Source: Oenanthe sinensis (taxonomy: Eukaryota > Streptophyta > Magnoliopsida > Apiales > Apiaceae). From it: a DNA stretch of 64,000 bases. Made by a program: the position numbers and the translations under genes. Positions 11,977 through 23,039 of the stretch are shown here, piece after piece. A model generated the notes under the pieces. That model saw only the letters and a program-made list of their open reading frames with translations. It was not told the origin of the DNA and made no database searches. The stretch's first letter is position 1, and each line of letters begins with the position of its first letter. The stretch is from assembly GCA_028671895.1 (NCBI GenBank), contig CM053798.1:11685501-11749500 (forward strand), given 5' to 3'.

Positions 11977-12793
11977 TGTAGTGTTGTGAGTGGAATTTGG
12001 TAGAACACTATGGAGGCCCTTTGCTGGAATAGCCGAAGAAAAATAGGGATTTCGGTTGCTCAAAGAGGTTCACAACCGAGCTTCCCGTGTACGCGGATGC
12101 CGGTTTTGTGATGAATGGACTGACTTTGCAGGGATCCCAGGAAACAAGGATGCAACAAATCTAGTTACAGTAGCCAAATAATCCGGAATATTGTATGAAT
12201 GCTCAAGTTTACGTGCTCTCTCTATGTAATGGTCCGACATACCTTTTTTATAGGCATCAAGCCCAAATGTCATTCTCATCTTTTGGGCTCTTAATCAGAT
12301 AGATCAGCCAAGTTTTTAGGTGTTTTATCCTCATCAAAGCACTGATTTGATAGAGTTTGAGTAGAAATAAGAGTCCTAGTTGATGTGGAGCTCTTATCCC
12401 TTCATGCCTATGCATATATATATATCTGTATATATTTATTATGTATTACGTTGGAGTGATTAGAAACCCTCCAGAACACTTATTCTAAAGAGATAAGACG
12501 TGCTCCTAAAATTTAAGAGGTTAATCTCTAACTGCAATTCTGCCAATCTGCACTGGAAGCTGCCACCTGGAACCTACTGCCAGGAACCTTGAACCTTAGA
12601 CCTGGAACCTGTCTGGCACTTCCAGGTACTTCCAGAATAGGTGCCAGAACACCTTTTAGCAATGGAACCTCTCTACAGCTGAACCTCAACTTCCAGAAGG
12701 TTCATCATTCCTAGCTTCAACAGATAGCTCCTACCACAGGAGGACCTTTTGGATAACCTCTTAATATCTAGCCCATATGAGATTTTGGGCACA
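11977..12793 (-). mobile_element. Solo LTR, unit A
   Basis: Read on the minus strand, the element begins TGTGCCCAAAATCTC and ends ACAACACTACA. It is flanked by near-identical pentamers, GCATA (11972-11976) and ACATA (12794-12798) on the plus strand. A minus-strand TATA box (gcctataaaaaaggt, about 12241-12255) sits inside, as expected of an LTR promoter. The element contains ctggaacc/ccaggaacc-type short repeats at 12555-12700. No internal domain follows, so it is a solo LTR. The unit B copy is at 37960-38774, so insertion came before the 25 kb duplication. Confidence 0.6.
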
Positions 12794-13430
12794 ACATATA
12801 GTATTGGTATTCATTTGGAAAAAATGTTGCTTCATTTGTTTGTATAAATTATAACAAAGAAATCTGATTATAAAATTAAAATCAATATAAAAGTTAATTA
12901 GTTAAAATAAAATAATTCCACAAACAATTTTTTTTACAATTATTATAAAAACATTATTTAAAAAATTATAAGACAATTAAACAACTGTATATTAATTATA
13001 GATAAAAACTGTTTGTATGATAATTGTATAAAATCTGTTTAAGTAATAATATTATTATTATATGAAATTAAAATATAAAATTGAATAACATATATACACA
13101 GAGAAAGAAGAAGCAAGAAGAACAGTTTCTGGAAAAGAAGCGGCCAGTTGCCACTTGAGAGAATTAGTCGTTAAATGACTCTCTGGAGGAAGCAAGTGGC
13201 AACTAGTCCTCAATGTGACAACCATATTATAACCATACCATTCATGATTTTTCTCATATATAATCACATAGATTATTAAATAACACATCATACACATTAA
13301 GAAAAAAAGTTTCAATAAAAAATAATGAAAGAGTAGATTAATGGTACGTAAATATATGAATGCATTCTTGGTTCACATTTAAATGCATACAAAATAATTT
13401 CATAGATTTATGGGGGAAAGTCTCTCCGTG
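12794..13430. other. AT-rich spacer
   Basis: No gene is visible. The stretch contains the hairpin at 13146-13204 described separately. Confidence 0.45.
13146..13204. repeat. Short stable hairpin
   Basis: AGTTGCCACTTG (13146-13157) pairs with CAAGTGGCAACT (13193-13204). Inside, agaga/tctct and agtc/gact add further pairs around a small loop. The arms are unchanged in unit B (39125-39183). It could be a small transposon relic or a structured RNA; a plant microRNA precursor would usually be longer. Confidence 0.55.
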
Positions 13431-13650
13431 GGATACAGCTCCATATCCCAATGGGGCGTAAATATTCTGCCACTGCAACATTCATGGTAAACTGCCCCAT
13501 ATAAGAAGGGTTCTCATTTACAACGCCTCACTGCTAAGCCTATTAATGAATCTCAACTCAAAGGAAAAGACAAGATACAACCTATTAATGAGTCTCAACT
13601 CAAAGGACAAGACAAGATACACGTTCGAAGTAAGGAAACTTTGAACAAGC
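13431..13650. repeat. Spacer block related to 22060-22260
   Basis: The words 'ccccatatcccaatggggc', 'gccactgcaacattcatggtaaactgcccc' (split by small changes) and 'agcctattaatgaatctcaactcaaagg' correspond to 22130-22260. Within the block the sentence 'cctattaatgagtctcaactcaaagg(a)aaagacaagata' is itself repeated in tandem. Confidence 0.6.
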
Positions 13651-15230
13651 AACATATAACCGATAATAATACCATTTTACCACATGAGTGAACCTCAGAA
13701 GGACGTGACTATGGCCTTCTGTGTATAAATGAAGAACTATTTGTTTTCGTGGTACTTGACTATGGCCTTCTAATTATAAATGCAAACTATATTTTACATG
13801 GTGCGTACTCCCATGGTATTACATCGCAATGACACAACATTGGCAAGGGCCAGAACGTCATGACGAAAAGGTGTTCAATAGCCAATGAGAACTCTCGATA
13901 AAATGAGATATAAGATCCAATATTAACCCTTTATTTTTTATATATCAATGGAATCCAAACCACCTATTATCCGCATTTTCATCTCTCACCGCCCATTAAT
14001 TTTATCTACATCTTCAACTTCCACCACCACCTTCAACCACCAACATCTTACAAAAATCACCTCACATAAATCGTCAAAATCAAATGAAAATCAACACAAT
14101 CAAACTACCATAGGGCCACCACCTCCGATGATCTCACCACCAACAAATCAATCACAACATACAAAACTCACCATATATGAACAAAAATCTCACCACCATC
14201 ACTATCTACCGACCACTATTTTCTATTGAATCACTAACTACAAGCCAAAACCACCAAAAATCAACACAAAGCAATAAAGATTCATAAAAAATCACCAGAA
14301 TTTCAATGAAAATCACCAATGACGACGTGTTGTGTTGGTGAGGAGAAAATCTGGAATGATTGATTGGGTGATGTGACGGTGACATCTATTTCCACCAACA
14401 ACACATACATATATATACACCTAGTCTTTTCTGGCGAATTCACATCTTCTCCAGCGAGTTCTTCCTCCTTATCTCTTTGTGATGACAATATGACATCTCT
14501 CTACACTATACTTCCTCTATTCTCTGTTCATCATTGTTGTTTCTTCTGTTCGAGATGAGTAGTTTGCCACCATGTAGCGCCGCTACGGCGGTAGTTGGTG
14601 GTGTGAATTTATCAATAATAAAATCACCGCCGGTGCTGTGATGTTCGAATATGGCAGGGAGTTGAAAGTGATGAGAGGGAGAGAAGTGTGGGAGTATTTA
14701 AGTGTAGCTGTAAGTGGGAGATGGGTAATAAAGAAAGAAAGTGATGAAGTGCATGTAATGTATGACTGAATGATGTTTCTCGGAGCTTTCGACCTCAAAT
14801 TGACACCGTTAATGAGTTCCTTTCATTAAATCTATGAATAGATGCGGAAGTATCCCATTATTTATAACATTTGTAAAACTTTCAAATGCTTGAAAAGAAT
14901 TGGTAATGGGTACATATAAAAGTAATGAACAGTACAAACTAGCAAGTATACGAGATAAAATCTTGATTATAATAACATGCTCATATATAAATTCGGAAAA
15001 AAAAAGATCACAACCAATTCGGCCATATGATTGTTTAGGCTAGGTTTTAGCAATAATATTGATAAACAAAAACGAATTGGTAATACAAAAATACAAATAT
15101 GATTGAAGTTTGGTATGAACCGACTTTCATAAAAAAAACAAGAAAATTTTCATCAATTACATCATTAATGTCTGGATCAGAATTGCCATACCAAATAAAC
15201 TCTTAACCAAAAGAAGTCAGAAATCATAAT
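13651..15230. other. Spacer with CA/CT-rich tract
   Basis: 13960-14240 is rich in cac/atc triplets and gives a 93-codon open frame of low-complexity composition, which I do not accept as a gene. No other gene is visible. The unit B equivalent is 39630-41200. Confidence 0.4.
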
Positions 15231-15249
15231 ACTAATAAACTTGTGAGAT

Positions 15250-15345
15250 AAAAAGTATACCTTTTAAGTAAGGAAAGACTTCCATAAGTAGTCCATTCAT
15301 TCTTCTCTTCCTCACTGTCCTTGCATTTCCCGTCTTCTTTACACC
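15250..15345 (-). other. Possible downstream exon of F-box gene 2A
   Basis: On the minus strand a short segment rich in coding-like sequence ends in the donor-like AAAAG|GTATAC (about 15263-15253). The same segment is recognisable beside relic 3 (23060-23140). Conservation of this piece beyond the F-box reading frame suggests a spliced 3' untranslated exon. This is inference. Confidence 0.3.
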
Positions 15346-15682
15346 ATAGCAGCACAACAATTTATTTATTAGTATTAAACCTAGTAGACATTGAAAGACA
15401 ATAATGTCAATTACTACTTTAAACATACAATACGATTTGAAAATAGGCATAAGATAATTAATTTATCTATCCAATTACTAGATGTGTTTTTGTAATTTTA
15501 GTTAAAACTCTCTGACATGTATGCTATTAACATATAAATGTCAAGTCATAATTATTTACATAAAATAATATTAACATGAAGACAATCTGACAATGTCATT
15601 TAGTAATTACTACATTTCTCTACTCTTGACAGATTAATATAATATATTCATTGCCCTAAACGAGGGTGAAATTTTACCTGCA

Positions 15683-16903
15683 TTAGATGGCCCTCCCTTG
15701 CACTCGCTTCATTCCTTGAAGGGAAACCAAACTAGCTGTATACGTGAAGCAACTTAAGATAACACAAATAATTTCCACACGAACCTTGAATTCTTTTGTT
15801 TTAGGATCATAGGATAAAACTTGAAGGCCATCATGGAATATAAGCTCATCACCATACCTAAAGCCTTGTAACATCTTCCAGAATCTCACGTTACCTTGTA
15901 TTGGCCCAATGGTGTACATCTTGTTCCAATAAACCCCACGTTCCTCGTGCAAAAGAAATACCTCTACTGAGTTATTTCGAATCAGTGGTTCAAACACCAA
16001 GACAGCAAGACAATTCTTCACATTGAGAAAATTAAAATATTTACCCCGGACCAGGGCAGGATCAAGTTCTGGTAACACCCTAAACTCACGAGTTTGAATA
16101 TCAAACTTTACTATACCGGCGTGCTTATAAAACATTTGAGGGGGAGAATTTGTATAGCTCCAGTAAGGGCATTCCTTCACAATGGTAGAGGGTATCATTA
16201 ATTCTATTTTACTTACGATACTTTTAACTATTTTGGAGAGAATCAGAAAATTAGGGACAACTAGTTCGGTCCAGGAATCTGAATTAGAAGAGTAAACGGC
16301 ACCTTGCCTTGAATGACGGCAAATATAGCAAGCCACCACTTGATAATCATTTTCCACGTAATCCCAACCAAATCCAACTAGGTATCTACAGTCGTCATCA
16401 ATGGCGATGTTCCTCTGGGAAAACTTTTCCGGAAGAGTAAAATGTTTGTATCTACCAATAATCGGATTCCATAAGAAGAATTCTGTTTCCCTGTTGACCA
16501 GACAGACCAAGCCATTGATGGAACCAATCAATCGGAAACCATTATGACTCATAATCTTAGGTTGTTCAATCCGAGGCGTAGGTGGTTCAATCCGAATTTC
16601 TTTGTCGCGTGAGAGAATTGAAAATCCATTGGTAGTCAAAGCTACAAGACAATCGTTATAGGCTGAATCAAATTTGTTGATTGTGCTGTTAAAGTGAGCC
16701 TTGATGAAATTGGGGGTAAAAAAGAGAGATTCCCATGATTTACAAACGGAGCGGAATCTTAATAGAGTCTCCACCGGAAGTCGCGTAAGTATCTCCTCAT
16801 TGATTATATCTTTAGGAAGCTCCGTCATCTTTTTAGCACCCCTAACACGAAACAATTTCGATTTTGAATCTGAGTTTTTTGCTTTCAACAAATGTGATTC
16901 CAT
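15683..16903 (-). CDS. F-box protein with FBA domain, copy A
   Basis: This is a 406-codon uninterrupted frame. The F-box motif starts at residue 26 (MTELPKDIINEEILTRLP) and runs to about residue 65, with the usual RFRSVCKSW core. An F-box-associated domain follows (about 120-390), with 'GLVCLVNRETEFFLWNP', 'VGFGWDYVENDYQVV' and 'YSSNSDSW' typical of the large plant FBA/CPR1-like group. Such proteins bind SKP1-type adaptors through the F-box and present substrates to an SCF ubiquitin ligase through the FBA domain. The start may be Met1 or Met26; the first 25 residues are basic and not part of the motif. The length is normal for the family. The upstream flank (16910-17090) is conserved with the two decayed paralogues, which suggests a shared promoter. 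The substrate cannot be told from sequence. Confidence 0.88.
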   Translation of the reverse strand: MESHLLKAKNSDSKSKLFRVRGAKKMTELPKDIINEEILTRLPVETLLRFRSVCKSWESLFFTPNFIKAHFNSTINKFDSAYNDCLVALTTNGFSILSRDKEIRIEPPTPRIEQPKIMSHNGFRLIGSINGLVCLVNRETEFFLWNPIIGRYKHFTLPEKFSQRNIAIDDDCRYLVGFGWDYVENDYQVVACYICRHSRQGAVYSSNSDSWTELVVPNFLILSKIVKSIVSKIELMIPSTIVKECPYWSYTNSPPQMFYKHAGIVKFDIQTREFRVLPELDPALVRGKYFNFLNVKNCLAVLVFEPLIRNNSVEVFLLHEERGVYWNKMYTIGPIQGNVRFWKMLQGFRYGDELIFHDGLQVLSYDPKTKEFKVRVEIICVILSCFTYTASLVSLQGMKRVQGRAI

Positions 16904-17319
16904 GATTCAGTTACAGCAAACACTAATCAGACCTGATGTTTTTTCGGCCTCTAGCCAAATCAAAATCACAAACCCTTTAATTAGGTGTTGTGTTTGGACA
17001 GAGCAAACCCTTTCCTCCCTCTTCAATGATTATATCTTATGTTTTCTTTTTATGTATTAAATGAGAAATTATAGCAGAAAATGGTAATAGTTTTAATGTA
17101 ATTACAAGCTGAAAAAGAATAAGGTAAATTCAACGGATTTAGGGCCGTAAAATGAATTAAATTATCCCGAGCTCAGTTTAAATTTGATTTAATTCAAAAA
17201 ATTTGAGTCATATCCATGTTATATTATCAAAGCCGAAAGGTTAAAAGTTTGGTAGTCGGTGGTCCTTAGTCGTTATTTGGGCCGGGTAATTATTATTGGG
17301 CCTAATTTTTAAACAGTAA

Positions 17320-17555
17320 TCTCCTAACTAAAATACATCTCACATTAATCTTCTAAATAAAACACATATATAAATAAAACACACAAACAATATCCTGTTA
17401 AAATTTAAATAAAGTATATGAAAAATTATATAAAATATATGCATATAACATTAAATAAAAATTAAATTATTATTATAAAAATAAAAATATATTCAAATTA
17501 TATAAAGAAAATATTAAAATAATTCGATATGTGCATCGCACGGGATATAAGCTAG
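17320..17555 (+). mobile_element. Helitron-like short element (candidate)
   Basis: The right end reads gtgcatcgcacgggatataa followed by gCTAG|T. A GTGC/GCAC stem lies about 12 bp before a CTAG terminus with T beyond it, as in plant Helitrons. The left end (A|TCTCCTAAC) is only a guess. In unit B (43294-43529) the terminus has changed to TTAG. Confidence 0.35.
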
Positions 17556-17691
17556 TATAATATTTATTTTTGACATGAACTATATTTGGACCCAAAAAAA
17601 TAATCGATTAGTTTAACTTTAACCGTTTAACTTTAAAAAATCAAACTTGAGCAATGGTCTAACTATGAGCTTGATTAATAGATAATATCGG

Positions 17692-19237
17692 CAAACTAAA
17701 ACTTAAACATATTTAAAGAGTATTATTATTGATTTCAATAATTTTATATTAATCAAGACCATTTTACCTATTAATTTGTCAAATCATTTGATATATGTAA
17801 CTTGTTTTAAATGTTTCTATGATTTTTGACTTAGACCGTAAATTTATATATAAACCACACAAATTGAAAATTTCGGTATACATATAAAATATAATTAAAC
17901 CTTAATTTAGTATTTTATGAATTTTATATAATATTATGTTTTAGAAGGTACATATGTTTTGATGATTGTACTATATTTTAGGTGGTTCATATTCAACTTA
18001 ACGTATTTAAGAAATAAAAACTCCCCGAATCAAATAAAGAAAAAGTGAATGTGGTTCAAATCCAATATGTAGAATTATATATTCGGAAAGAAGGATACTT
18101 ATGTTAGCCAACGTATCATTGTGTCAATTCGAGCCCCTGTATCCGAAACGGAGATGCTTGTATAATCTCAAGAGATTAGTGTCAAAATTAGTTTCAAGTA
18201 ACTAAATAGCCAACTATTTTCTTTGTAAGAGCATTTCAAACATGAAATTGCAAGCTTGAATTTCAAGTTTGATATTAAAGCCCCGTTTGGTATTGCTATT
18301 GCAGAAAGCTTTTTTCTGTGAAAAACTGTCAAAAAAGTGTTTGGTAAAATTCAAAAGTTGTTGTCTAGAAAAACGCTTTTGGCCTAAAAGCTGCTGTTAG
18401 AGAAAGCATGTCCCCCATATTTTTGGAAAAAACTGCTTTGCTTTTCAGCTTTTGTGGGAAGTAACTACAAGTTTCATCATCAAACCTCCTTAAAACATTA
18501 ATTTTATGTATTATATTTCAAAATATGTACAAATCAAAAAAAATTACCAAACAGTCATTTACTTTTTCTAACAACACTTTTTCTCACAGTACAACAGTTT
18601 TGAATAACAATCCCAAACGGACTCTAAGATGCATAAGCACCCAAAGAGAAAGGTCATGGAATTCTGTAAAATATACATTTACGAAAATATTTCCACAATT
18701 CACCTATTACATTTTCATAAATTATGATATATGTTCGCCGAATTTCAAACACCTTATTTTGGGACTTTTGGTGCATGGGACTGCAAAATGATTGATGGCA
18801 ATTGATTTCTCAACCTAATTTATTAATGTTTGGTTGAGGGCTTTAATTGGCTCTAATTAATTGGAATGAGTACCTCATTCCCACTGACCAGGTTACTTAT
18901 TCCCTATTAACCTCACCGGATTCCAAATCATTGTCATTTCATGACATCCACATTGCCATCAACAATTCACATGTGCCCTTTTTTTACACCAGCCCAACAT
19001 GTAGACGAACTAAAATAATCCAAATAATTATCACTGATCCCCTGGATCATTAATGCTGGGGCCATGAATATCTAAAAGATAGTTACAAGACAATACCACA
19101 CTTATTAAGACAAATAAATTGAGGCATACTATGTGAAGAAAAGTTCTCTTCCAGATACCATTGAAGTTGGGTTTAATTTCAATAGATTGAGATTAAATCG
19201 CTCTGGGCCTGAACTATGATCTCGCGATGATTGATAT
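17692..19237. other. Segment present only in unit A
   Basis: Unit B runs directly from 'aatagataatatcggc' to 'gtgccttcactagcatc' (about 43675), skipping this interval. It contains the Tourist-like MITE at 18279-18624 and, at 18650-19237, sequence related to 10240-10440 and to the unit B-only block 35797-36150. That relation argues for loss from unit B, not gain in A. No gene is visible. Confidence 0.8.
18279..18624. mobile_element. Tourist-like MITE (PIF/Harbinger type)
   Basis: The left end AGCCCCGTTTGGTATTG and the reversed right end GAGTCCGTTTGGGATTG are inverted repeats, flanked by TAA at 18276-18278 and 18625-18627. The TAA target duplication and CCGTTTGG terminus fit Tourist/PIF-Harbinger MITEs. 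Confidence 0.65.
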
Positions 19238-19595
19238 GCCTTCACTAGCATCTAAAAAATTATAACGATTCAAGAGAATGAGGATGTCGTCATATCTTCC
19301 CAACTCAGCGTTAAAGTATAGATAGGTAGGTGATAAATAATCTAAAATCAGAAAAATTGTTAACAAATTTACCATGTAGGTTTCTCAACATGGACTATAT
19401 AACCAGCTATATAAATAAATAAAAATTTCACTAATATGCTTAAAGAACAATATTCCCATTCCGGAAATGTTAATTTTTTTGACAAACCGTAAAATCAAAA
19501 AGCTCATGTCCCAGGTACTTAAAAATCCTTGCGCACAAAGTTTCAACTTGAAAATATATTATATATATTTAATCTAGTAAATATATTTATTTGAC

Positions 19596-19710
19596 CGACT
19601 TGTCGACTTTTTATGACTAGTCGGGCGACTTGTCGACTTTTTACGATCAGTCATGTGACTTAACGACTTTTTATGACTAGTTGGGCAACTTGTCGACTAG
19701 TCGATTCTAA
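19596..19710. repeat. 30-bp minisatellite with tcgac/gactagtcg words
   Basis: cgacttgtcgactttttatg begins at 19596, and variants of it begin at 19626, 19656 and 19686, giving nearly four units. Similar gactagtcg words occur at 26283-26350 beside the hAT relic, so this may be the subterminal repeat zone of a hAT-like element. The unit B copy is at 44023-44137. Confidence 0.65.
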
Positions 19711-21290
19711 GGTACCCGAGCGCTGAGACTCGACTTGGCAACTTAATAACCTTGGTTTCAAGAAGATTTCATTTAAAAAGCAAGGCCCATGAGATGTTAA
19801 ACAAAGAGTGGAAATGATACCGAAAGGAATATACTTTCTCTTTACCATCAGTGTTAACGAACCTACATAAATTATTGATTATACATGACAAGCTATTCAC
19901 TATATAAGATTTTAGTGAAAACATCTTAATTTTATATGAGTTGTAGGTTTCTTTATGTTTAGGAATTAGGATTGTTAATTAGTTGTGAATTCTTCAACTA
20001 TCAAGAAAACGTAGAATCCATGCTTTAATAAGGAATATTCTAGGGAAGAATGAAATAAAAGAACAACAAATGGTAAGGCTGTTTAGATATAAAACAATTG
20101 TTTAAACCTAAAGTGGTCACCTTGGAAAGAATCTCGATCAAGTTTCAATTCAAGAAATGCCTTCATGATTAGCAGCAAGAAACCAAAAGTCCGTTTACTG
20201 AGCTTAAAAAATCGACTCCTAGTTCCAGTAATCCCTGCATTAATTAAGGATTACTTCGGGAAGAATTACGAGGAATAAGCAATGAGACAAAGTATGGAAG
20301 GCAGTTCAAGCGTAAAATTTTTGAAGCAAGCCCTTTAGTTCGCGGGTCATCTGAGCAACCTTATTAATCAAGTTTGAAAATTTTCTAAAAATAAGACGAC
20401 ATATGAGTTGTCTCTCTACTAGTTAATATCATCCATTTCTAGTGATTCTGATTTCTATAAACCAACTTTACTTAACACAACACAACCAGAGCCCTCTTAT
20501 GTTAAACAAAACCTCTTATAGTTACACAAAGAGCTAATGAAAATTTCATGATCGTTTGTGATGAAATGGTGGAAATGCTGGTGGTGTCACGAGGAAGATT
20601 GACATTTCTTCGTTATGATCTAAATTTGTTTAATGATTTAAGAGCGCGAGAATATCATATTTTTTTATATTGCAATAATGGAAAAATATATGTAGAAGAG
20701 AAAGGCTACAATCTTGCCAACTCTCATCTCAAAGAGAAAACTAAAACAAACAAATAATTAAAAAATAATCCATAATTGACAAGTAACCAAAAACCAAAAA
20801 AATTGTAAACAAATTAACTTAGGTTTTTCAGCATGTACTAGATAATTAACTTAGTAAATAAATAAGAATTCCTCAAATTTGCTAAGAAAAAACTATAATC
20901 CCAATCTGGAAAGGCAAACTTTTTATAATCACAGAGCTTAGATGGCCCCTGCCCCTGCCCCTGAACATAAAAAATCCTTGCCGCACAGTTTAAAGCACTA
21001 GGTTACTTGCAAAGAGTGGGGTGGGGGTGGGGGTGGGGGTGGGGGGGGGGGCGTAGAGGGAGAGAGAGACAGTAGAATCCTTGCTTTCACAACCAATATT
21101 TTAAGAAAGATGACCAACCAATGGTAAGGCTGCTAACATCTTACAAGATAAGCTCCTACAATCCTAGGTAAAAATAAGGAATACTTCATAAGAAATCCAA
21201 GGATTTGAATATAAAGCAGAGTATGGGAGGCTGTTCAAACCCTATACATTGAAGGATAAACCCGCCTTGCTAAACCAATACCTTTTACAG
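19711..21290. repeat. Degenerate spacer modules with G-rich tract
   Basis: 20541-20660 resembles the exon-like piece at 21291-21418 but is frameshifted. 19380-19560 and 20820-21000 resemble each other ('tagataattaactta', 'aaaaatccttgc(c)gcacaaagttt') and also 10580-10760. At 21018-21051 four or more runs of at least four G could form a G-quadruplex; in unit B the tract is a simple G run (45414-45427). Confidence 0.5.
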
Positions 21291-21418
21291 CTGCACAGAA
21301 AGTTGATGAAATTTTCATGATTGCTTATGATGAAATGGTAAATGCTGAAGAAGAGCTAGGAAAACTTAGGTTTGGTGAGGACATAACTTTACAAGAAGGG
21401 TTGCTAGTGGAGGACTAG
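21291..21418 (+). pseudogene. Exon-like fragment, 41 codons, unit A
   Basis: A good 3' splice site (ccttttacag) is followed by a 41-codon frame starting at 21293 and ending in TAG. The peptide is acidic and contains 'AYDEMVNAEEELG' and 'RFGEDITLQEGLLVED'. The same frame is open in unit B (45700-45827) with only two residue differences. It looks like the last exon of a gene whose other exons I cannot find. I do not recognise the family. Confidence 0.4.
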
Positions 21419-22060
21419 AATTTTTAAAGGCAATGCATTTCAGACTAAAACTTTGTACGAGGGTTTTACTTGCCAGAGTCTTTTGACTCTTTTCTGGAAA
21501 ACAGCTGGGATCATTACTGATGGAGAAAGTCGTCTGAGTTTGTTTCCTTATCAGTCATCATCCTCGCAGCTCAGAAATTACAGTTTCAAATATTAGTTAA
21601 ACTTCATTTTAACTATGCAGACAGCAGACATTACACTTCAAATTGAGGAAAAAAATGAAAAAAAAGTGTAGCATTAGGGATGCTCATGTCAAAATGAGAA
21701 CAAGACCCCACCTGGCATAGGAAGACAGCTCAAACTGCTAACAATGGTTAGGAACTTTTAACATAATCAACAAGTATGTTTTAAAATGGGAGGATATGGA
21801 GCAAGAAACTCAATTCCCATCCATACCCATGATTTCCAATCTATATCTGCGTGAGATTATTTATTAGTCAACATCTCTACCACACAATTAATTACGGTTC
21901 CACATCAAGAAGAGATTACAAATCATTGCCCCCCCCCCCCCAAAAAAAACCCCGGATAATACCCGTGCATTCTTTCCCGTAGTTTTTACAATGTATTTCA
22001 AATAAAAACATAAGAAAAATTTTCAATATTGGACAAAAAAAAGTAAACTAATGGTATAAA
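21419..22060. repeat. Degenerate spacer module
   Basis: This holds the 'attacagtttcaaatattag', 'aactatgcagacagc' and 'agggatgctcatgtcaaaatg' landmarks shared with 11460-11580. A C-run followed by an A-run lies at about 21929-21952. No gene is visible. Confidence 0.5.
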
Positions 22061-22800
22061 ATATGAATCCATACTTGGTCCAAATCAGAATGAATATAAA
22101 ATATTTTCAAGGGGCATGTTTTTTCCACTGTATACCACCCCAAATCCCAGGCGGCAAAAACAATGTGCCACTACCACATAACTGTAAGCTGCCCCATGGT
22201 TCCAATTCACCCCACTACATAGCCTATTGGCGAGTCTTAACTGAAAGGTTCAAAGTAAGGGAATGCTCATCCTGTCAACAGATTAAGGTAACTGGAAACC
22301 AATACAATACCAGTAAACCTCTCAAGGACTTGACAATGGCCTTCAAATTTTAAATAGCAAATAATATTGCAAGCGGTGTATACCCCTACGATGTAATTGA
22401 CTTCTCACATTCCGCTACCAAATGGAAGCACTCAAAAGATTGGCCAGTGCTGTAAACAACACAGTTCAGTAGCATGTTTGGTCAAGATCCTATGCGTTGA
22501 ATTGGCCTCTGGCAGCTGGATTATCGAACAAACATAGCCTTTATACAACTCTGCAACCCACTCCATAGGAAATAAAATGTATATGGGTTGTCCAGTTCTA
22601 GACTCTAGGCATTTTCAATTGGCACCAATCTCAGCAGTTTAAAATATTCAATGGCAGGTAAAACCAACAGGTAACATTAATTAGGCACAATTGAAAGGAA
22701 ACAGTCTGCTAATCAAGGCTGAATAGTTTTCCATATTAAGCTATAGAAAATGTTGCTAGGAGCTAATGACCTCAGCTCGACACTATTAATAAGCTCTGGT
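22061..22800. repeat. Spacer blocks homologous to 13.43-13.65 kb and 7.92-8.43 kb
   Basis: The two old homologous blocks are adjacent here, while they are apart in the earlier part of the unit. This shows the ancestral order of the module. A 96-codon frame (22063-22353) is open in both units but has no recognisable domain. Confidence 0.6.
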
Positions 22801-22807
22801 CTTTATA

Positions 22808-23015
22808 CTCTCTCCGTTTCTATATATTTGTTATTTGACTTTTTTACACGTAATTTAAAGTACTGTAAAGTTAAAATAATTATTTAAAAAAAATTCTTTC
22901 TATAAATTTTATTATAAGTTATATATTTTTATTCAGTTTTTTTAGAAAAACATTATTTTAACTCTACGGGATGGGTCAGAAAAGGCAAACGTCAAATATA
23001 AAAAAACAGAGAGAA
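22808..23015. mobile_element. Stowaway MITE
   Basis: This is a paralogue of the 8435-8645 element, at the same relative position and with TA borders. The ends CTCTCTCCGTTTCTATATAT and the matching right end are intact enough to recognise. Confidence 0.75.
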
Positions 23016-23039
23016 TACTTACGAATAAAGGAATTGAGT

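Noticed and set aside
12070..12279. 69-codon minus-strand frame, open in both units
   Set aside because: It lies inside the solo LTR, just downstream of its TATA box. It has no recognisable domain and conservation is explained by the recent duplication.
13058..13315. 85-codon hydrophobic minus-strand frame
   Set aside because: It overlaps the hairpin and AT-rich sequence. The hydrophobic bias follows from composition.
13948..14229. 93-codon plus-strand frame rich in Ser, Thr, His and Pro
   Set aside because: Low-complexity cac/atc triplets give an open frame by composition. No domain, no homologous piece elsewhere in the unit and no splice context.
22063..22353. 96-codon plus-strand frame, nearly identical in both units
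   Set aside because: The related block at 13.43-13.65 kb does not keep the frame, so it is not under coding constraint over the longer term.
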